DNA of 64,000 nucleotides, taken from NCBI RefSeq assembly GCF_040869045.1, contig NC_090321.1:91804603-91868602 (forward strand). Reading direction: 5' to 3'. Positions within the stretch are counted from its first letter, which is position 1. The number at the start of each line of letters is the position of its first letter. This DNA is from Eurosta solidaginis. Its lineage: Eukaryota > Arthropoda > Insecta > Diptera > Tephritidae. The translations under genes were made by a program, and so were the position numbers. Below are positions 33,764 to 45,868 of the stretch, one piece after another. Under the pieces are notes generated by a model. That model searched no databases. It was given only the letters and a program-made list of their open reading frames with translations, and was not told the origin of the DNA.

Positions 33764-36700
33764 ATGAGCTGTGCGCATTGGAAATGCGCAAATACAAAAT
33801 ACCGATGCAAAAAAAGATATTTCGTTTTTCAAGTTACCAAAAATTCTGTTTATAAAACAACAATGGCTCGAAGCATGCGAAGTAAGGGAAGAGACATAAG
33901 TAATAGTGGGAATAAAATTGTTCTTTTAAAAAGTGCAGTACCGCGAAATGAACGGTAAGGAAAACAATCCTTTATGGTTTGAAATGTTAAGTACTAAATA
34001 ATGTGTACATTCTTTTCCAGCCAAGACTGTGGCGAAGTTTTCGAACAGGAAGAATATTTAGATGAGTATATTGAATTTATGGAAGGGTAAGTCTTTGATC
34101 AGTTTCAATTATATACATACAAATGTTTTAACCTTTGCTCTATTATTTCAAGGCAAAACAAGACAACAACATGCGATACAACAAATGGGATCTCATGGAA
34201 GGTTAAGTATGTGATATACCATCCGAAGAAAAGCTGTGTGTGTTTGTCATTTGACGAGATGAAAGTCCGGGAAGAATGATCGAAAAAATGACGTAATTTT
34301 GCCCCCATCGGGAAAGGTTTAGGTCGCTATGGTGTGGTATTTACGTGGAAATTGGAAGCAGCCATATTTTATAATTTTGATATGAACATGGCAGCAAGTA
34401 CTCTTTTTAATCTAATTATACATGAGCTGCACGTAATTGTTAAACGTTTTTTTTAGGAAGCGCCTTTTTTCGTCTTCGCCATTTAAATTTACATCTAAAA
34501 GGAACTAAAATTTACTATGGAAATAACAAAATGAGAAAAATCACAACTTGATGGTCAGGCTGCCATGAAAGTAAGTATATAAAACATATTTATGAGTCAT
34601 TATCGATTTTTTTTTTTCTAAATAAAATAACATGTTTCACAGCATTTTCAGTATATATATGCAGATAAACCGTGCTATAGCATATTATTATTGTCTCAGA
34701 TGACCATTGCGTTTTCATACTGACGGAAATTTCCATCCCGAAAATCCACAATTTCGCCTTAGATTGTAACGGTATGGCAACGCTTCTAGCAAAACAACAA
34801 ACATTATGAAACTTCAAAAGTCGCCAAATACGTCAAAAAATTTTGAGTGGAACTACCTTCTTTTTTGTATCATGCTTACACCAGTACTGAAGCCGTGCGA
34901 CAAAAAATTGAAGATAAAATACAAGAAAAAATACACGAAAATAAAGTAGTGTCATATAGGTATAAGGTAAGTTATAAATTTATCAACATGTGCTTTCATA
35001 TAATCTACATAGAAGTTATTCAAACTCATATTGTATTTTAGGAAGCAAATGCTGAACTTTACAGATTTCTTCATCAAAACACGGGCAATTTCATTTTCGC
35101 TGAAAGTTTCGAAACTAATAACAGCTTTACTCCCAAGAAATTAGACGAAAGAACCTGACTTTTTATAGATGCCAATTCGAACCTCGAAAGTAGTTCAGAG
35201 GACACATTCTCCATTGATTCGTCTAGTTGCTTTGATGTAAATTCTATTGAAAGCTCAAGTAATACATCAAGTATTCCAACGAAGCATAAATTGGATGAAG
35301 CATCAGGCTTGATATCACACACGAGAGCAAAGAAAGGGCACAGCAAGCGACAACAGTGGAAAAGAGAAAAGGTTAAAAAAAGCGCGGCAACAGGGAGAAT
35401 GATACTGTAGTTTGGAAAGAATCAGTGGAGAAATGGTGGGTTTGATAAAGAGAAGTGAGAGAAAATTAAAGCAGCGATGCCGATGTAAAACCGATAGGGG
35501 CGGCAATAAGTGTGTAAACATATCAGATCTTTAAAGAGCTGAGCTCTTTAAGTCCTTTTGGAGGGAAATGTCATGGGATCAAAGAAAGTCGTGGTTTAGT
35601 CCACTAGTTCATGTTGTTCCAGTTGGGCGTAGAAGGAGCCAAAACCATAAAAAGATCGTGTACTCTACGTTATCATCTAAAAGTTGAAGGTGAATCAATT
35701 TAAGTCTGGAAAAATGTTTTTAGGTACACTTAATATTGGGGAATGGTTTGTTCGAAATACTCTGAAAAATGCCAATGACCATGGTATTGTAAAAAAAAAC
35801 AAGTAATTCAAGAAAGACAAATCTGTTGAACTCAAGAAAAATAGAACACATTAAATCTTTTTTGGACAATATTCCAAAAATGCCATCTCACTATTGCCGG
35901 CAAAATTCGCAAAAAATATATATGGAATTGACTTACACATCCATTAAACAGGTTTACAAACAGTTTAAAATTTTTTTAAGTATGAATAATATTTCCGAAT
36001 CTGAATGGGCTGGTTATAAGATCTTTTTTAAACGTAAGGCATGAGCTGAACAACGGATTATACAAACCAAAAAAAGATCAGTGCAATATTTGTTACGCTT
36101 ATAAAAATAAAAATGTTGATACGAACACTTTCAATATGCACATAAGACTTAAAGGTCGTGCTCGAAAAGAGAAAGAGCAAGATAAAGAGAGAGCAAGGAA
36201 TGGAGAGATTAATTGCTTCACACTGGATGTTCAAGCTGTTCAAATGGTTGCATTTATTGCTGCTGAGGCCCATTACTTCAAACAAAAGTTATCATGTCAT
36301 CAATTCACAATTTTTAATTTGAAAAACTCGGAGGTAGTTTGTTATGTATGGCATGAAGGTGAAGGTGGAATGGACGCTAATATTTTTGCCTCATGTTTAT
36401 TACATTTTTTAGAAACTGAAGTAACTGCAAAGGATATTTCTATATGTTTGTTCAGTGATGGATGTAGTGCACAAAATAGAAATGTGACTTAATCAAATGC
36501 GTTGACGTATTTTTCCAAAAAGTATAATACTACATAATACTATGGCGGCCACCGTGGTGTGATGGTAGCGTGCTCCGCCTATCACACCGTATGCCCTGGG
36601 TTCAACTCCCGGGCAAAGCAACATCAAAATTTTAGAAATAAGATTTTTCAATTAGAAGAAAATTTTTCTAAGCGGGGTCGCCCCTCGGCAGTGTTTGGCA

Positions 36701-37409
36701 AGCACTCCGGGTGTATTTCTGCCATGAAAAGCTCTCAGTGAAAACTCATCTGCTTTGCAGATGCCGTTCGGAGTCGGCATAAAACATGTAGGTCCCGTCC
36801 GGCCAATTTGTAGGGAAAATCAAGAGGAGCACGACGCAAATTGGAAGAGAAGCTCGGCCTTAGATCTCTTCGGAGGTTATCGCGCCTTACATTTATTTTT
36901 TTTATAATACTACAGTTTACCAAAAGTATTTGTCCGTTGGGCGTACCCAAATGGAATGCGATTCCGTCCATGCGAATATTGAGAAAGGAAAAAAAATAAA
37001 GAACTGTTTGTTCCTGCTGATTTTGTAAAGCTCATACGGGAGGCAAGAACAACCAATGGACCATATAAAGTGCAATATGTTGGGCACACATTTTTTAAAA
37101 AAATATTCCGAATTAAATTTTTACAAATCTATAAGACCCGGAACAAAATCAGGCGACGCTTGTGTCACTGATGTAAAATGTCTAAAGCATACCTCAGTTG
37201 GAATTTTTTACAAACTTGATTACGACGATGAATGGGTACAATTACCACACCGATTAAAAACTGAAAAGACATTACCCGAAGTCAAAGGCCTTTATATACA
37301 GCCTTTAAAATTACCTTTAAGAAAATTCCGAGATTTGCAGAGTTTTAAAGCGTTCATTCCCACTGACTATCATGCTTTTTATGATAATTTGAGCCACGAA
37401 GATATATAA
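33764..37409 (+). pseudogene. Putative transposase of transposon T, fragmented
   Basis: The pieces occur in order. MSCAHWKCANTKYRCKKRYF lies at 33764 and an acidic Ser-rich stretch near 35170-35330. A basic FKSFWREMSWDQRKSW block lies near 35560, HIKSFLDNIPKMPSHYCRQN at 35847, and the LFSDGCSAQNRN block at 36448-36483. QMECDSVHANIE (36947-36982) and a C-terminal PLKLPLRKFRDL block near 37310 follow. The order matches a protein family I remember only as uncharacterised insect proteins with Asp/His-rich motifs; a DDE-type nuclease is a guess. Frames change repeatedly and a SINE splits the gene. Confidence 0.55.
36535..36902 (+). mobile_element. tRNA-derived SINE, copy 3 (full length)
   Basis: It is flanked by an exact 12-bp duplication TATAATACTACA (36523-36534 and 36903-36914). 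It has an A box-like TGATGGTAGCGTG (36560-36572) and a B box-like GGTTCAACTCC (36599-36609). The body contains GGGGTCGCCCCTCGGC and the 3' end is GCGCCTTACATTTATTTTTT. This is the best copy for defining the family. It interrupts the transposon-T gene. Confidence 0.9.
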
Positions 37410-37856
37410 AATTAAATTCCATAAAAAATTTAACTTATAATCACATGTATTAATGTACTATGTATTTTTCAGTAATGAATACTGCTTGTTTATTTTAAAT
37501 TGTCATTTCACATGAAAAAATCTTATTTGCGCTTTAAGATTAAACCAATTTGAGAATCTTTAACAAACTACGTACATTACCTACATAAAATTAAAAAAAC
37601 CACAACCACGCATATACAACATATATTTTCTTTTCGTAAGAACAGCAACCTCGTAAGTACTAATAAATTATTTAAAATACTAAATCTGCAAAATAATTGT
37701 GTATATTTTTTCTTATGTAACAGAACGTCCTTTATTTAAAATTTGGTTATCCTTAGAATTTCGAAAAGACTGATATCTCTAATAAAAATCAGTTTATTGG
37801 TTCTCCTGTAAACTTAAGTTTTTGCCATTACGTGGTTGAGTCAGTAACCAGTCGAT

Positions 37857-39796
37857 ATATGGCATCTCAATTGGAAGCGCAAGAGGCACGTATATCTGAA
37901 ATGTCGGCAGAAATTTTGGAACAGGTATCATCAAAACTGGAAGCGCAGGATGCAAAAATGGCTCATTTTCAGGCAGAAGTAGATGATTTAAAAGGTCGTA
38001 TGGAGCAATTACAACTAAATCGCCCAGCTGTTTCAGCAAGCCATCCAAAGGTAAAAACACCATCCTTTGACGGTTCTGTTCCTCTCCAGGTCTTTAAGCT
38101 ACAGTTTGAGAAGACCGCGGCAGTGAACAACTGGAATGATGAAGATAAAGTTGATGCACTCTTCGTAGCATTGAAAGGACCAGCTGCCGAAATCTTACAG
38201 ACTATTCCAGAGTACGAACGGAACAGCTATGAAGCACTGATGGCTGCTGTCGAGAGACGTTCTGGAAGCGAACATAGAAAAAAGATATTCCAAATTGAGT
38301 TGCAAAACCGCCACCAAAGAGCGAATGAGACTTTGCAGGAGTTTGCCTCGGATGTTGAAAGGTTGGCACATTTGGCAAATGCGGACGCACCCGTGGAATA
38401 CACAGAAAGGGTAAAGATTCAGAGCTTTATAAATGGCACACGAGATGTGGAAACGAAGCGGGCTACATATGCGAACCCAAAACTAACATTTGCTGAAACG
38501 GTATCGCATGCTCTGATTCAGGAAACAGCGTCGATTCTGTGTAAGCCAGTTTTCAAAGCACGCCGTGTGGAAGTAGAAAGGCCAGAGTGGGTAGACAAAA
38601 TTTTGGAAGCACTGAAGGGATCTCAACAGAAGAATGTCGGAGTTATTAAATGTTTCAAGTGCGGCAACCCAGGTCACATTGCACGTCATTGCGATCTTGG
38701 TCCTAAGAGTTCCAACGATGTGGGTGGCCGTAAACGCAAAGCTGGCGGAAATGAGCAAGAGCGTGTCGGATGTAAAAAACGAAAACTTGCCCCGGCTATT
38801 GAATGTCCTGTGATATCTGTGTCGCAGATTGGAAGGAAATCAAGCAGTCTTACCATCAGAGGGAATTTGGATGGTAAAGAGCGTGTACTGACTGTAGATA
38901 CGGGGGCATCTCATTCCTTGATTCGATCTGATTTGGTGTACAGGAGAGTAAAGTCATTACCTGGAGCAAGGTTGCGTACGGTCACAGGCGAGTATAATCA
39001 AGTCCAAGGCGAAGTGGTATGTGAGGTATTAATTGGAAAATTCATGGTTCTACACAAATTCGTTGTGGCGGAGATCGTTGATGAAATCATATTGGGAGTG
39101 GACTTCTTGGTTGACCATGACATCAGGATCGATATGCGGAGAAAAATTATGCGCTATAAGAACCAAAACATACCACTTAACTTGGAAAAAGGGTTCAGCA
39201 GTAATCGGGTACTGGTGGAAAAGACGCGACAAAGACCACGGAAGTCAAAGGCAAAGGTTGATAGATCGAATGGGCCAAATAAATCAAAATCAAAAGTACC
39301 TGCGAGAGAAACACTGGCATTGACAAAACCTAAAAGACGCAGGAAAACGAAGCAACGAATTTCCGAGAAAGAATGCGAGGGTAGTTTCAAGCCAGAGGGC
39401 ACTACTGTGGGGAAACGTGGGAACGACACTGATTATGCAAAGCAAATCCGTCCAGCGCAAGCTATACGAAGTAGTTCATCGGCCAAACAACAGAGTGTGA
39501 AGGATCGAACCAGGGTATTGAGTAGTACGATGAAACACAGGTACCATGAGAACAATAATTCGAAAGGTTTCTTGGAGGGAGATTTGGTACTGTTATACAA
39601 CCCTCACCGGCGGAAAGGTGTTCCATCCAAATTTCGGCGCAATTGGGAAGGCCCGTACAAGGTTGTGAAGAAGATCAGTGATACCATCTACCGCATACAA
39701 AGCATTGAGAAACCACGGAGTAGAAGAGTTGTACATTTGCCGATGCTAGCAGCGTTTAGATCGAGAGATTTGTCTGATCGGGACGATCAGACTTAG
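37857..39796 (+). CDS. Gypsy-2 Gag-protease fused to integrase C-terminal domain
   Basis: This is one open frame of about 645 codons. It runs from the Gag coiled coil (MASQLEAQEARISEM at 37859) through the capsid-like region, a CCHC knuckle (CFKCGNPGHIARHC, 38652) and an aspartic protease (VDTGASHSLI, about 38896). A Lys/Arg-rich linker (about 39200-39480) follows, then the integrase tail with LLYNPHRRKG and NWEGPYKVVKK (39640), ending SDRDDQT. RT, RNase H and the integrase catalytic core are all missing, yet the frame is kept. Its true N-terminus is the 32303 piece, separated by transposon T. Confidence 0.85.
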
Positions 39797-39807
39797 GTGG
39801 AGGGCAG

Positions 39808-40425
39808 TGTTACGAATATTAGCAAAACTAAGGGTTGATGCTATCGTCTCTAAGGCGATGCTAAGCAGTGACGTGAATGCACATCAATAATTCAATCATC
39901 ATGTATCTACATAAACGAAACAATAACTGCGTCTACATATATGTACCATGTACGTATACGAGCAGCGGAGAGTCAATGCACAAAAACATGCATATATCTG
40001 AGATACTCCTATAAGTATGCAATGAGAAAAACTATAAAATTGTGCAATTGTAGTTACAGCTGGGAAGTTTGAGAGTTACTGGACTAGTAGATTCTGGAAG
40101 CGTCTAGAAGATGCGAAGGTTGAAATCAAAGAGTATAAAAGGCGACAATTGTAGAGGCGCTGGAATTCAGTTTGAATTGAGTTGTCAAGCAGTTACGACT
40201 AAGTCGATATCTAGCGAGCAATAACAGTAATATTTTGAAAGTTAGTTTCATTTAAGCTATCAGTTTGGTTATTAAGCTATTCGTTGCACAGTTTGAGTGT
40301 TATTGTGAATTATTTTAATAAAGGCCATTTTTCCAATATTCAATATTGGAGTTATTTATTCAACACTTTAGCGAAACGAACCTAGCAAAAGGGCAAATAA
40401 GAGGATTTGCAGCAAATTCGTTACA
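39808..40425 (+). repeat. Gypsy-2 3' LTR
   Basis: It runs from TGTTACGAATATTAGC to AAATTCGTTACA and is 618 bp. A purine tract AGGTGGAGGGCAG precedes it. A TATA box lies near 40134 and AATAAAGG near 40317. It lacks the Helitron, so it shows the empty site. Confidence 0.9.
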
Positions 40426-41405
40426 ATATATTGTTGTCTGAAAAGATCATTGAGATCGGTGATATATATAGTATATATCTCATACAACCGATTGTTCAGG
40501 TAAGAAACTTTGCGCAATTTCTTCCCCATTTTAACAGCTAGAAGCTTCAAATTTCACCAGATGCTTACGTGTATAGCATACATTGTTGTCTGAAAAAATC
40601 ATAGAGATCGGTGGTACATATATATTATATACCCCATATAAACTGTATTTTTTGCCCCTTTTTTACGGCTAGAAGCTTCAAAATTCATCAAATAGTTACG
40701 TTTACGTCATATATTGTTGAAATACGTGATTCGTAGTCATAGTTTTTACACGCAGACCACAAAAAACCTGAAACTATGCATCCTCACACAAAGTACCTAC
40801 CTATTTTTGTACCTTTCATGAAAATGAAATGGTATATTAATTTCGCCACGAAACCCAAAATTGCAAGTCCTTAAAGGAAAATAGATAGACCCACCATTAA
40901 GTATACCGAAATAATCAGGATGAAGAGCTGAGTTGATTTAGCCATGTCCGTTTGTCTGTGTGTATGCAAACCAGGCCCTCAATTTTTGAGATATCTTGAT
41001 AAAATTTGGTGAGCGGGTGTATTTGGGTGTCCGATAAGACATTTGTCGGAACCGGCCGGATCGGACCACTATAGCATATATCCTCCATACAACCGATTTT
41101 TTACAAAAAGAGGATTTTTTTTCATATCTTTCTCAATTTAACAGATTGAAGCTTCAAACTTCACCATATACTTTTGTATATTGCACATATTGTTGCCTGA
41201 AAAAATTGATGAGATCGGTCGTATATATAGTATATATCCCCCACAACCGATTGTTCAGATAAGAAACTTTTCGTAATTACTGCCACATTTTAAGAGCTAG
41301 AGGCTTCAAATTTCAACGAATGCTTACGTATATAGCATATATTGTTGTCTGAAAAAATCATAAAGATCGGTGGTATATATAGTATATATATGGTGGTATA
41401 TATAT
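40426..41405 (+). repeat. Family-B array, end of one unit and start of next
   Basis: Family B resumes at ATATATTGTTGTCTG right after the Gypsy-2 LTR and ends ACAAAGTACC near 40798. A new unit opens at about 40809 with GTACCTTTCATGAAAATG. It is cut near 41405 by the 3' end of the Jockey element. Confidence 0.85.
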
Positions 41406-41663
41406 TATTATTATTATTTTATTTATAATAGAAATCAAAGTTTTTACAATAAAACTTATTGCTATGACTACATAGGTCTAAAGAATATGGCGTCACCTTA
41501 ATTCTAGATTGATCTTATATATATTTTAGGAAAACTTGGTAGTAATAAAAGTAATAGGTATGGAAGGAAAAACTACTAACAAAAAACCTTCAATAGAAAT
41601 TAGTAACATTCAAATTGATAACATTTTTCGCATATTCATATATTTCTTTTGTAATGATTCTTG

Positions 41664-41837
41664 TTATACTAGATTTAGTATTAATTTGTTGTCAGAGATA
41701 CTGCATAGTAACTTAAATTTCTCACTAATTTTGGTTATACGGGTTGATATCATTTCTACCTTAGTTTCGTTATGCAACTTTCTAGTAGAGTAATCAAATG
41801 GCACATTCAACATCATCCTTAAGAGTTTATTTTGCAT
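41664..41837 (-). pseudogene. Jockey ORF2 C-terminal end
   Basis: MQNKLLRMMLNVPFDYSTRK continues the QIMQNKLL sequence that ends at 58376 on the other side of the Penelope composite. The joined order matches the usual C-terminus of Jockey ORF2. It stops at 41664 and is followed by about 250 bp of 3' UTR. Confidence 0.85.
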
Positions 41838-42271
41838 TTGTTGTTTTTCGGCCTTCAATATTTAAATTATTAAATTTTTCGAGCTCAAGGCCACGCATAA
41901 ATAAAAACCAAATATTTTATATCTTTCAATAAATATACTTGTTTAATGTTAATCGATATTTCGACCTCAATCTGAGATCATCCTCAGGACTGAAAAGATT
42001 ACAAAACAATAAAAACATCAAAAAGTGCATTTTACGTACATCCTTATAACACAACTTACACTCTTGGCTGTGCCTGATCGACTAATTTTAAAGGATTACA
42101 TATTAAACGAATATAAACAATATAATGTAAACAAATAAATACCTTAAATATAAACAAATGTACGTCGCGCTCAGCATACATATATATGCACATATATCAG
42201 CTACAGGTAAACTGTTGTTGTCTAACATTATAATACGAATATTGGTGGGACATTAAACTAACAAATTACTC
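41838..42271 (-). repeat. Penelope terminal repeat, left
   Basis: It contains TTTTCGAGCTCAAGGCCACG, ACGTCGCGCTCAGCATAC and the hairpin ATTTCGACCTCAATCTGAGATC...CCTCAGG (41953-41989). The same repeat occurs at 48186-48475 plus parts to 54570, and inverted at 57915-58375. Confidence 0.85.
41953..41989 (-). other. Hammerhead-like hairpin in Penelope terminal repeat
   Basis: On the minus strand it reads CCTGAGGATGATCTCAGATT then GAGGTCGAAATATCGA. GATCTCA pairs with TGAGGTC around a 3-nt loop, and CTGA...TGA before and GAAA after resemble a hammerhead core with extra GGA. Copies are at 48280-48316 (minus) and 58255-58291 (plus). Hammerhead motifs are known in Penelope-like elements; whether this one cleaves is unknown. 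Confidence 0.4.
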
Positions 42272-42520
42272 TCAAAGCGCTTTTTTGTTTCTGCTTATTA
42301 GCTGCCTATAGGCTGAAGCACAATTTTCCGTGTCTGTTTTAAAATTTATCCGTTTGTCGCTCTCTATATTGATAATATGAAGCATTTCAAGTATGTATCT
42401 CTTGTTATATTGCTTCTCTTGTTGCAAAATTCTCACATTGTCTAAATCTGGACAATGTCCCGTAGCGCCACAATGATGTGTTAAGGCTGTTTTGTTATCG
42501 TTCAAATTATTTCTGTTTTT
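42272..42520 (-). pseudogene. Penelope copy A, C-terminal part of GIY-YIG protein
   Basis: NKTALTHHCGATGHCPDLDN...LISRNKKAL is the C-terminus of the Penelope protein. It was separated from the rest (45869-46397) when family-A copy 2 and a 238-bp piece of transposon T came in between. It matches copies B and C closely. Confidence 0.85.
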
Positions 42521-45500
42521 ATACTCAGTTGAGCAGAGCTCACAGAGTATATTAAGTTTGATTGGATAACGGTTGGTTGTACATATATAAAGGAATCGAG
42601 ATAGATATAGACTTCCATATATCAAAATAATCAGGATCCAAAAAAAATTTGATTGAGCCATGTCCGTCCGTCCGTCCGTCCGTCCGTTAACACGATAACT
42701 TGAGTAAATTTTGAGGTATCTTGATGAAATTTGGTATGTAGGTTCCTGAGCACTCATCTCAGATCGCTATTTAAAATGAACGATATCGGACTATAACCAC
42801 GCCCACTTTTTCGATATCGAAAATTTCGAAAAACCGAAAAAATGCGATAAATCATTGCCAAATGCGGTTAAAGCGATGAAACTTGGTAGATGGGTTGACG
42901 TTATGACGCAGAATAGAAAATTAGTAAGATTTTGGACAATGGGCGTGGCACCGCCCACTTTTACAAGAAGGTAATTTAAAAGTTTTGCAAGCTGTAATTT
43001 GGCAGTCGTTGAAGATATCATGATGAAATTTGGCAGGAACGTTACTACTATTACTATATATGTGCTAAATAAAAATTAGCAAAATTGGATGAAGAACACG
43101 CCCACTTTTTAAAAAAATTTTTTTTTAAATTCAAATTTTAACAAAAAATTTAAAATCTTTACTGTATATAAGTAAATTAAGTCAAAATTCAACTCCAGTA
43201 ATGATATGATGCAACAAAATACAAAAATAAAAGAAAATTTCAAAATGGGCGTGGATCCGCCCATTTTCATTTAGTGTGTCTAGAATTTTTTTAATGCCAT
43301 AAGTCGAACAAAAATTTACCAATCCTTTTGAAATTTGGTAGGAGCATAGATTCTATGACGTTAACTGTTCTCTGTGAAAATGGTCGAAATCGGTGGAAGC
43401 CACGCCCAGTTTTTATACACAGTCCACCGTCTGTCCTTCCGCTCGGCCGTTAACACAATAACTTGAGCAAAAACCGATATATCTTTACTAAACTTAGCCC
43501 ACGTACTTATCTGAACTCACTTTATCTTGGTATAAAAAATGGCCGAAATCCGACCATAACCACGCCCACTTTATCGATATCGAAAATTACGAAAAATTAA
43601 AAAAATGCCATAATTCTATACCAAATACGAAAAAAGGGATGAAACATGGTAACTGGATTGGTTTATTGACGCAAAATATAACTTTGGAAAAAACTTTGTA
43701 AAATGGGTGTGACACCTACCATATTAAGTAGAAGAAAATGAAAAAGTTCTACAAGGCGAAATCAACAGGCCTTGGAATCTTGGCAGGAATACTGTTAGTA
43801 TTATTGAATATATAAATAAATTAGCAGTACCCGACAGATGATTTTCTGGATCACCTGATCCACATTTGGGCGATATCGCGAGAACGCCTTCACATATACA
43901 TCTAAGGGCCACTCGCTTTTAAAACCCTCATTAATACCTTTAATTTGATATCCATATCGTACAAACACATTCTAGAGTCAACCCTGGCCCACCCTAATGG
44001 CGATATCTCGAAAAGGCGTGCACCTATAGACCTAATGCCCACTCCCTCTTAAAATGCTCAGTAACACCTTTCGTTTGATACCCATATCGTAAAAACATTC
44101 TAGAGTCACCCCTGGCCCACCCTAATGGCGATATCTCGAAAAGGCGTCCACCTATAGACCTAATGTCCACTCCCTCTTAAAATGCTCAGTAACACCTTTC
44201 CTTTGATACCCATATCGTACAAACATTCTAGAGTCACCCCTGGCCCACCTTAATGGCGATATCTCGAAAAGGCGTCCACCTATAGACCTAATGCCCACTC
44301 CCTCTTAAAATGCTCAGTAACACCTTTCGTTTGATACCCATATCGTACAAATATTCTAGAGTCATCCCTGGCCCACCCTAATGGCGATATATCGAAAAGG
44401 CGTCCACCTATAGACCTAATGCCCATTCCCTCTTAAAATGCTCAGTAACACCTTTCGTTTGATACCCATATCGTACAAACATTCTAGAGTCACCCTTGGT
44501 CAACCTTTATGGCGATATCTCGAAAAGGCGTCCACCTATAGAACTGAGGATTACTCCCTTTTAAAATACTCATTACCACCTTTCATTTGATACCCATATC
44601 GTACAAACACATTCTAGAGTCACCCTGGCCCACCCTAATGGCGATATCTCGAAAAGGCGCCCACCTATAGACCTAGTGCCCACTCCCTCTTAAAATGCTC
44701 AGTAACACCTTTCGTTTGATACCCATATCGTACAAACATTCTAGAGTCACCCTTGGTCCACCTTTATGGCGATATCACGAAAAGGCGTCCACCTATAGAA
44801 CTAAGGATTACTCCCTTTTAAAATACTCATTACCACCTTTCATTTGATACCCATATCGTACAAACACATTCCAGAGTCACCCCTGGCTCACCCTAATGGC
44901 GATATCTCGAAATGGCGTCCACCTATGGACCTAATGCCCACTCCCTCTTAAAATGCTCAGTAACACCTTTCGTTTGATACCCATATCGTACAAACACATT
45001 CTAGAGTCACCCCTGGCCCACCCCTAATGGCGACATTTCGAAAAGGCGTCCACCTATAGACCTAATGCCCACTCCCTCTTAAAACGCTCAGTAACACCTT
45101 TCATTTGATTCCCATATCGTACAACTAGAGACACCCCTGGTGCACCTTTATGGCGATATCTCGAAACGGCGTCCACCTAGGGAACTAAGGATCACTCCTT
45201 TTCAAAATACTCATTAACAGCTTTCATTTGATACCCATATCGTACAAACATATTCTAGAGTCACCCCTGGTCCACCTTTATGGGGATTTCTCGAAAAGGC
45301 GTTCACCTATAGAACTAAAGCCCATTCCCTTTTAAAATACTCATTATCACCTTTCATTTGATACCCATATCGTACAAACACATTCTAGAGTCAGCCCTGG
45401 TCCACCTTTATTTCGATATCCCTAAATGGCGTCCATCCATAGAACTATGGCCTACTCTCTCTTAAAATACTCTTTAATACCTTCCATTTGATACACATGT

Positions 45501-45630
45501 CATACAACCACATTCCAGGGTTACCCTAGGTTCATTTTCCTACATGGTGATTTTCCGTATTTTGTCTCCATAGCTCTCAACTGAGTATGTAATGTTCGGT
45601 TACACCCGAACTTAGCCTTCCTTACTTGTT
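42521..45630 (-). repeat. Family-A repeat, copy 2 (uninterrupted)
   Basis: On the plus strand it starts ATACTCAGTTGAGCAGAGC and ends CCTTCCTTACTTGTT. It is the reverse orientation of copy 1 and lacks the CACTA element, so it gives the empty-site sequence (near 43440). Its minisatellite is at 43900-45520. No coding region was recognised; ORFs in it are incidental. Confidence 0.85.
43900..45520 (-). repeat. Minisatellite of family-A copy 2
   Basis: About a dozen ~120-130-bp units carry TTTGATACCCATATCGTACA, TTCTAGAGTCACCCCTGG, GGCGATATCTCGAAAAGGCG and CCACTCCCTCTTAAAATGC. It is homologous to 5510-7090, but the units are more alike here than between copies, which suggests independent homogenisation. 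Confidence 0.88.
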
Positions 45631-45868
45631 GTTTATGTATTACATTTTATTTTTACATTAACATTTTTAACAATAAAAAAATGCAAATAACACGCGAAAA
45701 TTATTTCGGTCTCTAATGGTTCACTTTTTTCACAAGAAAGTTGATTTTAATTGTGTTTTTACGCACCAAATTTTCAAACTGAAAACAAAATTTTCATATG
45801 TTAGAAAAAAATAAAGAAAAAACGGCCGAATGTCAAAAAAACCTATAGAAAAACAAACTGTCTCGTTT
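45631..45868 (+). repeat. Displaced piece of transposon T inside Penelope copy A
   Basis: It is nearly identical to 33265-33520. It lies between family-A copy 2 and the broken Penelope GIY-YIG sequence and joins the latter at GTCTCGTTT/ATATTCGAC. Confidence 0.8.

Larger units (their letters stand above)
32740..37856 (+). mobile_element. Transposon T: inverted-repeat DNA element of unclear family
   Basis: The ends are ATCGACTGGATTCTGACTC and, inverted, ATCGACTGGTTACTGACTC, continuing AACCAC(T/G)TAA, about 30 bp of matching termini. Removing it restores Gypsy-2 Gag homology. A target duplication could not be resolved. It encodes a decayed protein on the plus strand (33764-37409) and is itself interrupted by a SINE (36535-36902). 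The family does not match the hAT, mariner, P or CACTA termini that I know. Confidence 0.75.
28936..40425 (+). mobile_element. Gypsy-2: internally deleted Gypsy derivative
   Basis: The LTRs are TGTTACGAATATTAGC...TTCGTTACA and the target duplication is 4-bp ATAT (28932-28935 and 40426-40429). Family B reads straight through if the element is removed. It is the same family as Gypsy-1 by LTR, primer site, Gag and integrase tail. RT, RNase H and the integrase core are absent. Later insertions are a Helitron in the 5' LTR and transposon T in gag. It would depend on an RT in trans. Confidence 0.88.

Noticed and set aside
36544..36620. tRNA-like sequence with A and B boxes
   Set aside because: It is the head of a SINE with a 12-bp target duplication. 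It lacks a clean acceptor stem and recurs with the same body elsewhere.
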